Below, piece by piece: positions 1-5,604 of a stretch of 5,637 nt of DNA (position 1 is its first letter; each line of letters starts with the position of its first letter). Source of the DNA: Chloroflexota bacterium (lineage in GTDB: Bacteria > Chloroflexota > Anaerolineae > J102); assembly GCA_024276255.1 (NCBI GenBank), contig JAJRXO010000458.1:1-5637 (forward strand), given 5' to 3'. Under the pieces are notes generated by a model. That model was given only the letters and a program-made list of their open reading frames with translations, was not told the origin of the DNA and did no database searches. Made by a program: the position numbers and the translations under genes.

Positions 1-516
1 GCGGTCACGCAGGCCGGCCTCTTCGATGGCGCGGATGGTGTGCCCCATGGCGCGCATGGTGGTGGTGAGCATGGCCGACATGCCTACGATATCGGGCTGA
101 TGCTCTTTGATGGCATCGATGAAGCGTTCGGGCGGCACGTTAAAGCCGATGTCGATTACTTCGAAGCCCGCGCCTTCGGCCATCATGCCCACCAGGTTCT
201 TGCCGATGTCGTGCAGGTCGCCTTTAACCGTACCCAGCAGGATTTTGCCAATGAGCTGGACGCCCGAGGAGACCAGCAGAGGGCGCAGCACATCGAGCCC
301 GGCCGACATGGCATCGGCCGACATCAGTACTTCGGGCACGAACATGTCGCCCCGGCGAAAGCGGATGCCCACCTCGTCCATGCCGGGTACCAGGCCGTTG
401 TCGAGGATGTCCTTGGGCAGCAGGTCCTGTTTGAGGGCTCGCTCCACCAGTTTTGGGGTTTTTTCGGCATCGCCCTCAATGATGGCGGCGGATAATCGTT
501 CCAGAATTCTACTCAT
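1..516 (-). CDS. Corrinoid (B12-binding) methyltransferase partner protein, 3' end beyond window
   Basis: This is a small cobalamin carrier that shuttles a methyl group between an MttB-type methyltransferase and a folate-side methyltransferase in the cytoplasm. The window shows 172 codons. An N-terminal helical cap spans about residues 1-85 and contains PGMDEVG and FVPEVL. The Rossmann-like B12 domain follows with DLHDIG at 100-105 (Asp100, lower cobalt ligand His102, Gly105) and GMSAML at 145-150, the S-x-L element. By comparison with its 213-residue paralogue at 2036-2677, about 41 residues, including the expected GG motif, lie beyond the left edge. The ATG at 516-514 has GGAG at 527-524, and only 28 bp separate it from the upstream MttB-type gene, so the two are probably translated from one message. 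Ungapped comparison with the paralogue gives 109 of 172 identical residues. The family is certain; the partner enzyme is inferred from adjacency. Confidence 0.95.
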   Translation of the reverse strand, partial: MSRILERLSAAIIEGDAEKTPKLVERALKQDLLPKDILDNGLVPGMDEVGIRFRRGDMFVPEVLMSADAMSAGLDVLRPLLVSSGVQLIGKILLGTVKGDLHDIGKNLVGMMAEGAGFEVIDIGFNVPPERFIDAIKEHQPDIVGMSAMLTTTMRAMGHTIRAIEEAGLRDR

Positions 517-544
517 GGGAAAGCTCCATCACATAGCTTGGGGA

Positions 545-2008
545 TCAGGCGCTCTCGCGTACGCGGGCTTCGGCGTCGGCCAGCACCTGTTCGATCGTGT
601 GCAGGGTTTCGGGTTTGACGGGGGAGGGCTGATGGCTGGCCAGGATATCGTGCGTGAAGGCAATGACCCGTTCACGCATGCGGCTGCCGCCCATCGCTTC
701 CCACTCTTCGTAATTGCGGCGATCCATCAGCTTGGGATACCAGAACTCGCTCTTGTAATGGCGACGGGTGTGCGGTTCACGCAGGTAGTGACCGTTGGGG
801 CCCACGTTGTTGATGACCTCGACGGCCAGCGTCTCCTCGTTGACTTCGATGCCGCGGGTGATACGGCGGGCATAGCCGATGGCTTCGTTCATCATCACCG
901 TCTGCAGGATGGAACCCGTCATGCCGCTCTCGGTGTAGCCCACGTCGTGGCAGAGATCGCCGGCGGTGAGGGCAGAGAAGAAGACGGACAGCGATCCCTC
1001 GATGGCCGCCTGTTCGTCGAGGATTTTGGAATCGGTACAGCCGCCGGTTTGCCACAGGGGCAGGCCGGCAAAGTGGGCCAGCTCGGTGATGCCAGCCATC
1101 ATCAGCGAAAGTTCGGGCGCTCCATAGGCCAGGATCATGTCTTTCATGTCCATGACCGAGAGCACGCCGCCCATGAAGAAGGGGGTCCCCGGCCGCACAT
1201 GCTGGGCGACGACAAGGCCCATCCACGATTCGGCAGCCGCCTGAATGATAATTCCGGCGGCGGTGATAGGAGCTGTGCCGCCGGCCAGCGGGCAGGGTGT
1301 AAAGATCACCGGCACGCGATGGCGGGCCGCGAAGATCAGCTTGTTCAGGGCTTCTTCGGTGCTCACCAGGGGCGAGCGCGGTTCGCAATAGTGCACGTAG
1401 TTGGGCCGCAGCTCAAATGCTTCCTGTCCTCCGGCTTCGGCCACGGCGATGCGGTGAATATCTTCGGCATCATCTTTATCATACGACCAGGCTACGATGG
1501 GCTTGCTGGTGTTGGGGAACATGGTGGCAAATTCGTAGCTGGCCGCCAGATCGGGATGCACATCACTGATCGTGCCCAGCGATTCCACGAAATCGATGTT
1601 GGGCAGGGCGTCGCAAACTTTGGCGACGATGGCGGCGTCGTCACGCACATAGGGCCGTCGCTCCAGCGTGTCGATATCGATGAAGTTGGGCGGTGTGGGG
1701 CCGGGGCCAAAATGCGCCCGGCCAGGGCCGATGTGAATGTCGTGGGCCGGATTGCCGTCACGGGCAAAGATGGTGAAGCTGCGGGGGGCTTTTTGCAGGG
1801 CATCTTTCACGATGTACGAAGGAATACGCACACGCAGTCCGTCCACCCAGGCGCCGGCCTCTTTAAGAATGGCCCGCGCTTCTTCGTGGTGGACCTCCAG
1901 CCCGATGGTTTCCAGCACGTGCAGTACGCCGTCAAAAAGCTCCTGCAGCTGATCTGGGGAGAGTAGTTGAAAACGGGTACCACTGTGTACCCGATAATTG
2001 GTTCGCAT
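545..2008 (-). CDS. MttB-family (non-pyrrolysine) corrinoid methyltransferase, second copy
   Basis: This 487-residue protein belongs to the trimethylamine/quaternary-amine methyltransferase family (MttB/MtgB). Members demethylate a methylamine-type substrate and methylate the Co(I) corrinoid of a partner protein. Visible landmarks are an N-terminal helical region with LFDGVLHVLETIGLEVH at about 24-40, the segment GPGPTPPNFIDIDTLERRPY at 101-120, GGTAPIT at 243-249, GGCTDSK at 322-328 followed by DEQAAIEG, GYTESGMTG at 357-365, and a C-terminal YPKLMDRRNYEEWE at 424-437. Length is normal for the family. The frame runs without an in-frame stop, so no pyrrolysine codon is present. The ATG at 2008-2006 has a strong GGAGGA at 2019-2014, five bases away. 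It lies 27 bp after one corrinoid-protein gene and 28 bp before another. It is clearly distinct from the 478-residue MttB-type protein at 3715-5151, which suggests a different substrate. Glycine betaine, proline betaine, carnitine-type compounds or another methylated amine are all possible, and the sequence does not decide. Confidence 0.93.
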   Translation of the reverse strand: MRTNYRVHSGTRFQLLSPDQLQELFDGVLHVLETIGLEVHHEEARAILKEAGAWVDGLRVRIPSYIVKDALQKAPRSFTIFARDGNPAHDIHIGPGRAHFGPGPTPPNFIDIDTLERRPYVRDDAAIVAKVCDALPNIDFVESLGTISDVHPDLAASYEFATMFPNTSKPIVAWSYDKDDAEDIHRIAVAEAGGQEAFELRPNYVHYCEPRSPLVSTEEALNKLIFAARHRVPVIFTPCPLAGGTAPITAAGIIIQAAAESWMGLVVAQHVRPGTPFFMGGVLSVMDMKDMILAYGAPELSLMMAGITELAHFAGLPLWQTGGCTDSKILDEQAAIEGSLSVFFSALTAGDLCHDVGYTESGMTGSILQTVMMNEAIGYARRITRGIEVNEETLAVEVINNVGPNGHYLREPHTRRHYKSEFWYPKLMDRRNYEEWEAMGGSRMRERVIAFTHDILASHQPSPVKPETLHTIEQVLADAEARVRESA

Positions 2009-2035
2009 TGGATTCCTCCGGCAGGGAGAGGGGGA

Positions 2036-2677
2036 TCAGGCGGCGCCCACGAATTGCTTGGCCAGCTCGACAGCTGACGAGGCGTTGGAGGCGTAGCCAT
2101 CGGCCCCGATCTTGTTAGCGAAGTCCTGGGTGACGGGAGCGCCACCGATCATCACTTTGACCCGATCACGCAGCCCGGCTTCTTCCAGGGCCTTGATGGT
2201 GTGTTCCATGGAACGCATGGTGGTGGTGAGCAGGGCCGACATGCCGATGATATCGGGTTCATATTCCTTGACGGCATTGACAAAGGTGTCCGGGTCGACA
2301 TTCTTGCCCAGATCTTTGATCTCGAATCCCGCGCCTTCGGCCATCATACCCACGAGGTTCTTGCCGATGTCGTGCAGGTCGCCCTTGACGGTGCCCAATA
2401 TGATCTTACCGACCATCTGTACGTTGTCTGCGATCAGCAGGGGACGCAGGATATCCATGGCAGTTTGCATGGCGCGGGCCGAGCGCAACACCTCGGGCAC
2501 GAACATACGGCCGGCGCGGAATTCCACACCCACGTAGTCCATGCCGGGCATCAGCCCTTCGTTGAGAATGGTTTCAGCACTGTTGCCGTCATCCAGGGCG
2601 TCTTCGGTGAGTTCACCGATTTCGTTGAGGTCGCCGTCGATGACGGCCTGAGAGATGGATTGCAGAATGTCGCTCAT
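2036..2677 (-). CDS. Corrinoid (B12-binding) methyltransferase partner protein, complete
   Basis: This complete 213-residue methyl-carrier protein resembles MttC/MtgC/MtbC. A helical cap (about 1-85; PGMDYVG at 44-50, FVPEVLRSA at 59-67) precedes a cobalamin-binding Rossmann domain. The domain shows GTVKGDLHDIGKNLVG at 95-110, with Asp100, cobalt-ligand His102 and Gly105, then GMSALL at 145-150 and VMIGGAPV at 175-182, the GG that contacts the nucleotide tail in this family. All the hallmark B12-binding elements are intact and the length is typical. The ATG at 2677-2675 is preceded by GGAGGA at 2689-2684. The gene sits 80 bp downstream of the pterin-binding methyltransferase gene and 27 bp upstream of the second MttB-type gene. 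It could serve either MttB-type enzyme. Its cap diverges strongly from the paralogue at 1-516 while the B12 domain is nearly the same, consistent with different partners (inference). Confidence 0.97.
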   Translation of the reverse strand: MSDILQSISQAVIDGDLNEIGELTEDALDDGNSAETILNEGLMPGMDYVGVEFRAGRMFVPEVLRSARAMQTAMDILRPLLIADNVQMVGKIILGTVKGDLHDIGKNLVGMMAEGAGFEIKDLGKNVDPDTFVNAVKEYEPDIIGMSALLTTTMRSMEHTIKALEEAGLRDRVKVMIGGAPVTQDFANKIGADGYASNASSAVELAKQFVGAA

Positions 2678-2721
2678 GGGATTTCCTCCATAATAATAGG
2701 GCTTGAGTGTTGTAAAGTTGG

Positions 2722-2763
2722 ATTACGTAATACGTGTTACGTATTGCGTATTGCGTATTACGC
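2722..2763. repeat. Degenerate heptamer tandem repeat (six units)
   Basis: Six consecutive 7-bp units can be read on the plus strand: attacgt, aatacgt, gttacgt, attgcgt, attgcgt, attacgc. On the minus strand the units resemble CGTAATA or CGCAATA. The array fills about half of the gap between the pterin-binding methyltransferase gene and the next corrinoid-protein gene. It overlaps the last codon and supplies the TAA stop (2760-2758) of the former. Similar heptamer strings occur between genes in some Chloroflexota; that link is from memory and not tested here. No mobile-element gene accompanies it. Confidence 0.8.
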
Positions 2764-3630
2764 CTGTGCTGCCTGCTGGCGTTTGCGGAAGGATTGGATC
2801 CACTGCATGCCGTATTCATCCCGGCCCATCACCAGATCAGCGGCCTGAATGGCAATGGCCACTTCTTTGACCATGGGATTGGTAATGGGGCAGGTGAGGC
2901 CGGCATGGATGGCCATGGCAATGAAGGTGGCATTGATGTACTTGCGATCGGGCATGCCAAAGGAGATGTTGCTGGCGCCCATGGTGACGTTAACGCCGAA
3001 TTCCTTAACGATGAGCTCGATGGTGTCGAGGGCCACGCGGCCGGCTGTGTGATCGGCGCCCATGGTGAGGGCCAGGGGATCGATGGCAATGTCCTCGGGG
3101 CCGATGCCCAATTTGCCTGCCTGTTCGATGATCCTGGCCGCCACGCGCAGGCGCTGCTCGGGCGTTTCCGGGATGCCGTCGTCGTCCATGCAAAGGCCGA
3201 TCACAGCCGCTCCGTATTCCTTGACAAGAGGCAGTACATTGTTCAACGAGCGTTCTTCGCCGTTAACGGAGTTGACGAGGGCCTTACCTTCATACATGGA
3301 CAGGGCCGCCTCCAGGGCATCCGGATCAGCCGTATCGATGCACAGGGGCACATCGGTGACTTCCATCACGGTGTTGAGCAGCTTTTTCATCAGGGCGGCT
3401 TCATCAGCGCCGGGTACCCCGGCATTGACATCGAGGATGTGGGCGCCGGCCGCCACCTGCCTGATGGCGTCCTGTCGTACGATATCGAAGTTCCCTTCAC
3501 GTAACGCCGCCAACACGGCCTTGCGTCCCGTGGGATTGATGCGTTCGCCAATGATAACGGTGGGGCGGTCACGGTTGATCTCTACGGTCTTGGTTGCGGA
3601 GGAGACAACAGTGGTGAGATTTTGGGGCAT
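2758..3630 (-). CDS. Pterin-binding methyltransferase: methylcorrinoid/tetrahydrofolate methyltransferase (MtgA/AcsE type)
   Basis: This 290-residue protein has the dihydropteroate-synthase-like TIM barrel used by methyltetrahydrofolate:corrinoid methyltransferases (AcsE, MtgA, the folate module of MetH). Visible family motifs are GERINPTGR at 28-36, ILDVNAG at 65-71, CIDT at 97-100, NSVNGE at 120-125, IDPLAL at 173-178, GASNISFGMP at 208-217 and NATF at 223-226. The Asp and Asn residues in CIDT, NSVNGE, IDPL and SNIS are the positions that bind the pterin in AcsE-type enzymes. The SNIS motif and the corrinoid-gene context argue against a true folate-biosynthesis dihydropteroate synthase. The likely role here is to transfer methyl from a methylated corrinoid protein to tetrahydrofolate; the reverse direction is also chemically possible. 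The ATG at 3630-3628 has AAGGAG at 3644-3639. The gene lies 84 bp after the first MttB-type gene. Its stop codon is provided by the heptamer repeat at 2722-2763. About 20 residues before the barrel are poorly conserved in character. Confidence 0.92.
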   Translation of the reverse strand: MPQNLTTVVSSATKTVEINRDRPTVIIGERINPTGRKAVLAALREGNFDIVRQDAIRQVAAGAHILDVNAGVPGADEAALMKKLLNTVMEVTDVPLCIDTADPDALEAALSMYEGKALVNSVNGEERSLNNVLPLVKEYGAAVIGLCMDDDGIPETPEQRLRVAARIIEQAGKLGIGPEDIAIDPLALTMGADHTAGRVALDTIELIVKEFGVNVTMGASNISFGMPDRKYINATFIAMAIHAGLTCPITNPMVKEVAIAIQAADLVMGRDEYGMQWIQSFRKRQQAAQA

Positions 3631-3698
3631 GATGGATACTCCTTGATTGGTTTTTTTGAATGTCGGGTGTTGTATTGCTTGGGGATGTGTTTGGATGA

Positions 3699-3715
3699 AA
3701 CTCCAGTGGGGAGTT
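3699..3715 (-). other. Short hairpin at the 3' end of the first MttB-type gene
   Basis: A 6-bp perfect inverted repeat (aactcc / ggagtt) with a 5-base loop begins at the last base of the first MttB-type gene's TGA stop and extends into the 84-bp spacer. No T-run follows it in the direction of transcription. It is therefore not a convincing intrinsic terminator and could instead be an mRNA stabilising or processing stem. The chance of a fortuitous match is considerable. Confidence 0.35.
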
Positions 3716-5151
3716 CAGAGTTTTGCTTCGGCATCGCGAATGACTGCGTCGATAGCACGGGAGACGTCAGCTGGCAGGGGATCGGGTTGGTGGATGTCGA
3801 GGATCTGTTGCACCCGCGTTACGGCGCGTTCGCCCAGGGTTTGGGCGCCGTTTGCTTCCCAGCCTTCGTAATTCTCGCGGTCGAACAGGCGGGGATAATA
3901 GCGTTCGCGGAAGTGCTCGTAGGTGTGCTGGGTATCGATATAGCTGCCGCCGGGGCCGATCTCGTCGATGAGATCGAGAGGCAGGCTGGCGTCGTTGACT
4001 TCGATGGGTTTTGTCAGCTGTCGCAGCCAGCCCAGGATTTCATTGCAGATCACCAGTTGGGCCAGTGAGCCGGTAAGGCCGGAATCGAGGTAGCCCAGAT
4101 CGTGGATGATATTGCCGCCGGCCATCACATCGGTAGCCAGAGTGAGGGCTGCTTCGATGGCGGCCTGCTGATCGACGATCTTGGCGTCGCTGGCGCCGGC
4201 CAGTGAGAACATGGGCAGGCCTAGCCAGTGGGCGAAGTCGGCCGCCAGCATGCGTTTGTCGGGATCGGCATAGGGCATGATGGTGGTGCGCATGTCGAGC
4301 ATGCTGCCCCCCCAGCCCGGCATGATGAAGGGAGAACCCTCGTTGTTGATCTGGCCCAGAGTAAGGCCAGCCAGGGCGCCTGCCAGTACCAGAGCCAGGG
4401 CGGCGATGGGGGTGACCGGGGCGGTCATGCCACCCTGCGTAGAGGGGACATAGGCATAAGGCAGGCCCCGGCCCGAGAGATAGAGCAATTTCTGCAGGGC
4501 TTCTTCGTTGTGCACCAGTCCTGTTGTTACATTGACATAACAGGCGGCGATTGGTTTTTCCTCCAGGGCACGGGCACCTCCCATCACCAGTTCGGCCATG
4601 TGCACCACGTCGGGCACGCTGGTGAAATCGGTGGTGACATACATGATCGGTTTGCTGGTCTGTTTGAGCATGGTGGCCATGGCGTAACGGTCGATCATAC
4701 GCTCGTGAACATCCCAGGGCATGAACATGCACATCACAAACGAAACATGCTCCAGGGCATCGGCCACGGTGATGCCCTCCACGATATCCTGCAACACTGC
4801 CCGCCGGCGTTCCCCGTTGCGGTGATCTATCACATACAGACAATCAGAACCGGTGCCGAAAAAGCTTTTGTAGCCCGACACCGGCATCGCTGCTTCGCCA
4901 TAGCGGTTATAGAGGGTGATTTTGTGAGGTACGGTTTTAAGTGCGTTCTCGACCAGCCGGGGAGGAATACGAACCCGGTTGCCATCGCTTACCCTGGCCC
5001 CAGCTTTTTTGAACAAATCGATGGCTTGTTGATCGTGCAATTCCACGCCCGTGCGATCCAGAATTTTCAGAACGCCATCATACAGACGTTCGCATTGCTG
5101 CTCGTCCATACGATGGCAGTGCCAGGGTGATTGCGGTGCGGAAGGTGCCAT
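3715..5151 (-). CDS. MttB-family (non-pyrrolysine) corrinoid methyltransferase, first gene of the operon
   Basis: This 478-residue member of the MttB/MtgB methyltransferase family is expected to transfer a methyl group from a methylated amine to a corrinoid protein in the cytoplasm. Landmarks are YDGVLKILDRTGVELHD at 24-40, GTGSDCLYVIDHRNGERR at 99-116, GGMTAPVTP at 240-248, MPGWGGSMLDMRT at 277-289, GASDAKIVDQQAAIEA at 319-334, HDLGYLDSGLTGSLAQ at 350-365, and a C-terminal YYPRLFDRENYEGWEANG at 418-435. There is no in-frame amber codon. The frame extends 37 codons further upstream to 5262. I chose the ATG at 5151-5149 because GGAGG (5163-5159) sits seven bases before it, and because the extra residues would lie in the leader and lack family character. 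It is the first gene behind the cobalamin riboswitch. Motif details (GASDAK versus GGCTDSK, WGGSMLDM versus GGVLSVMDM) separate it from the 487-residue copy, so a different substrate is plausible. The substrate itself is unknown. Confidence 0.92.
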   Translation of the reverse strand: MAPSAPQSPWHCHRMDEQQCERLYDGVLKILDRTGVELHDQQAIDLFKKAGARVSDGNRVRIPPRLVENALKTVPHKITLYNRYGEAAMPVSGYKSFFGTGSDCLYVIDHRNGERRRAVLQDIVEGITVADALEHVSFVMCMFMPWDVHERMIDRYAMATMLKQTSKPIMYVTTDFTSVPDVVHMAELVMGGARALEEKPIAACYVNVTTGLVHNEEALQKLLYLSGRGLPYAYVPSTQGGMTAPVTPIAALALVLAGALAGLTLGQINNEGSPFIMPGWGGSMLDMRTTIMPYADPDKRMLAADFAHWLGLPMFSLAGASDAKIVDQQAAIEAALTLATDVMAGGNIIHDLGYLDSGLTGSLAQLVICNEILGWLRQLTKPIEVNDASLPLDLIDEIGPGGSYIDTQHTYEHFRERYYPRLFDRENYEGWEANGAQTLGERAVTRVQQILDIHQPDPLPADVSRAIDAVIRDAEAKL

Positions 5152-5158
5152 GACTTCG

Positions 5159-5163
5159 CCTCC
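5159..5163 (-). promoter_or_regulatory. Ribosome binding site deciding the start of the first MttB-type gene
   Basis: GGAGG on the minus strand lies seven bases upstream of the ATG at 5151-5149. The ATG at 5262, which would give a protein 37 residues longer, has no comparable purine-rich sequence before it. This supports the shorter 478-residue product. Confidence 0.8.
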
Positions 5164-5370
5164 AGAGAATGTGAAAACGAACATGGGTACGGCCAGGCAG
5201 GCAGTACCGTTGTAGAGAATATGGGCATGGAAATGGACCGTGTCGGTCAAGTTCCTGCCCACAGTGCAGGCATCATCGACTGTAAAGATTTGGGATACCG
5301 TCAGGCCACAAAGGATGAAAATATGTGTGTTTATGTGTTCTTTGCAAACCAGACGATAGGGCTTTGGGGT

Positions 5371-5385
5371 TCCGGTCGGACCGGA
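5371..5385. repeat. 15-bp near-perfect palindrome in the leader
   Basis: Arms tccggtc and gaccgga are exact reverse complements around one central base. It lies 12 bp downstream, in the transcription direction, of the end of the riboswitch terminator. It may fold in RNA as a 6-bp stem with a 3-base loop, or be a DNA operator. No T-run follows, so it is not a terminator. Confidence 0.5.
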
Positions 5386-5396
5386 GGTGGTGTGCT

Positions 5397-5437
5397 AAAA
5401 AGCAAAAGCGACAGACCGACTTATTCGGTGCTGCCGC
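5397..5437 (-). terminator. Intrinsic terminator, expression platform of the cobalamin riboswitch
   Basis: Read on the minus strand, the 5' arm GCGGCAG-c-ACCGA (5437-5425) pairs with TCGGT-CTGTCGC (5419-5408) around the loop ATAAG (5424-5420). This gives twelve pairs with one bulged C (complement of 5430) and one G-T wobble. The stem is followed at once by TTTTGCTTTTT (5407-5397). Stem, tight loop and T-tract are those of a rho-independent terminator. Its position 30 bases after the aptamer's closing helix, ahead of the first gene, indicates transcriptional control: cobalamin binding would favour termination. I did not identify a clear antiterminator pairing by eye. Confidence 0.85.
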
Positions 5438-5466
5438 TCTCCTCGGAGGTGCACTGCATGGTGCTG

Positions 5467-5604
5467 GGCATGACGGATGGTCTGGCTTGGGCGGAAACGC
5501 CTTCACAGTTGCGGGACAGCGCCGGGATTGCACCGGTCTTCATCCATTACGCAGGGGTGCACCCTGCTATGACTCCCCGACCGAGTGGCCGGAAAGCACA
5601 TGCC
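5467..5604 (-). promoter_or_regulatory. Cobalamin riboswitch aptamer
   Basis: The minus strand carries the conserved cobalamin riboswitch core in the right order. First comes a stem near 5570-5551 (GCAGGG/CCCTGC). Then TAATGGATGAA corresponds to the usual TTAAnnGGGAA. Next is the P5 hairpin CCGGTGCAATCCCGG at 5536-5522, the hallmark CCCGCAACTGT at 5515-5505, and the B12-box-like AAGCCAGACC starting at 5488. A 6-bp closing helix P1 is formed by GGCATG (5604-5599) with CATGCC (5472-5467). After P1 a small hairpin, GCAC/GTGC at 5464-5451 with loop CATGCA, could act as L13 and kiss L5 through TGCA; an alternative partner is TGCACC at 5453-5448 with GGTGCA in P5/L5. Riboswitches of this class sense adenosyl-, methyl- or hydroxocobalamin and normally repress in its presence. 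Placement before corrinoid-dependent methyltransferase genes is consistent with that. Confidence 0.93.

Larger units (their letters stand above)
5152..5396 (-). other. Untranslated leader between riboswitch terminator and first gene
   Basis: This stretch of about 245 nt holds no credible gene on either strand. It contains three short inverted repeats: tccggtc/gaccgga at 5371-5385, cctgc/gcagg at 5254-5270 and gaccg/cggtc at 5236-5248. None has a T-run after it on the minus strand, so none reads as a second terminator. A weak promoter-like pair (TTTGCA, 17 bases, CATATT) lies around 5341-5313, matching each consensus hexamer at only four of six positions. Because the riboswitch lies upstream, a read-through transcript would carry this whole region as 5' UTR. 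Confidence 0.55.

Noticed and set aside
107..1966. A 619-codon open frame on the plus strand opposite the second MttB-type gene
   Set aside because: It is antisense to a gene with clear family motifs, its protein is low-complexity-like with no recognisable domain, and no ribosome site or promoter supports it. It is a by-product of codon bias in the real gene.
2722..2763. CRISPR array
   Set aside because: The units are 7 bp and contiguous, with no spacers and no cas genes nearby.
2758..3630. Dihydropteroate synthase of folate biosynthesis
   Set aside because: The fold is shared, but the SNIS and NSVNGE motifs and the corrinoid gene neighbours fit the methyltetrahydrofolate:corrinoid methyltransferase group better.
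4228..5130. A 300-codon plus-strand open frame opposite the first MttB-type gene
   Set aside because: It has a histidine- and glycine-rich shadow composition with no domain, and lies wholly antisense to a well-supported gene.
5152..5262. A 37-residue N-terminal extension of the first MttB-type protein
   Set aside because: The strong GGAGG is placed for the ATG at 5151, and no ribosome site precedes the ATG at 5262.
5313..5341. Promoter-like TTTGCA and CATATT hexamers spaced by 17 bases on the minus strand
   Set aside because: Each matches consensus at only four of six positions in an AT-rich patch; kept only as a possibility in the leader entry.
5421..5471. A 16-codon minus-strand reading frame (MPSTMQCTSEESGSTE) between aptamer and terminator loop
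   Set aside because: The ATG lies in the P1 3' strand with no ribosome site before it, and the stop in the terminator loop is easily a coincidence. A leader peptide is unnecessary given the riboswitch.
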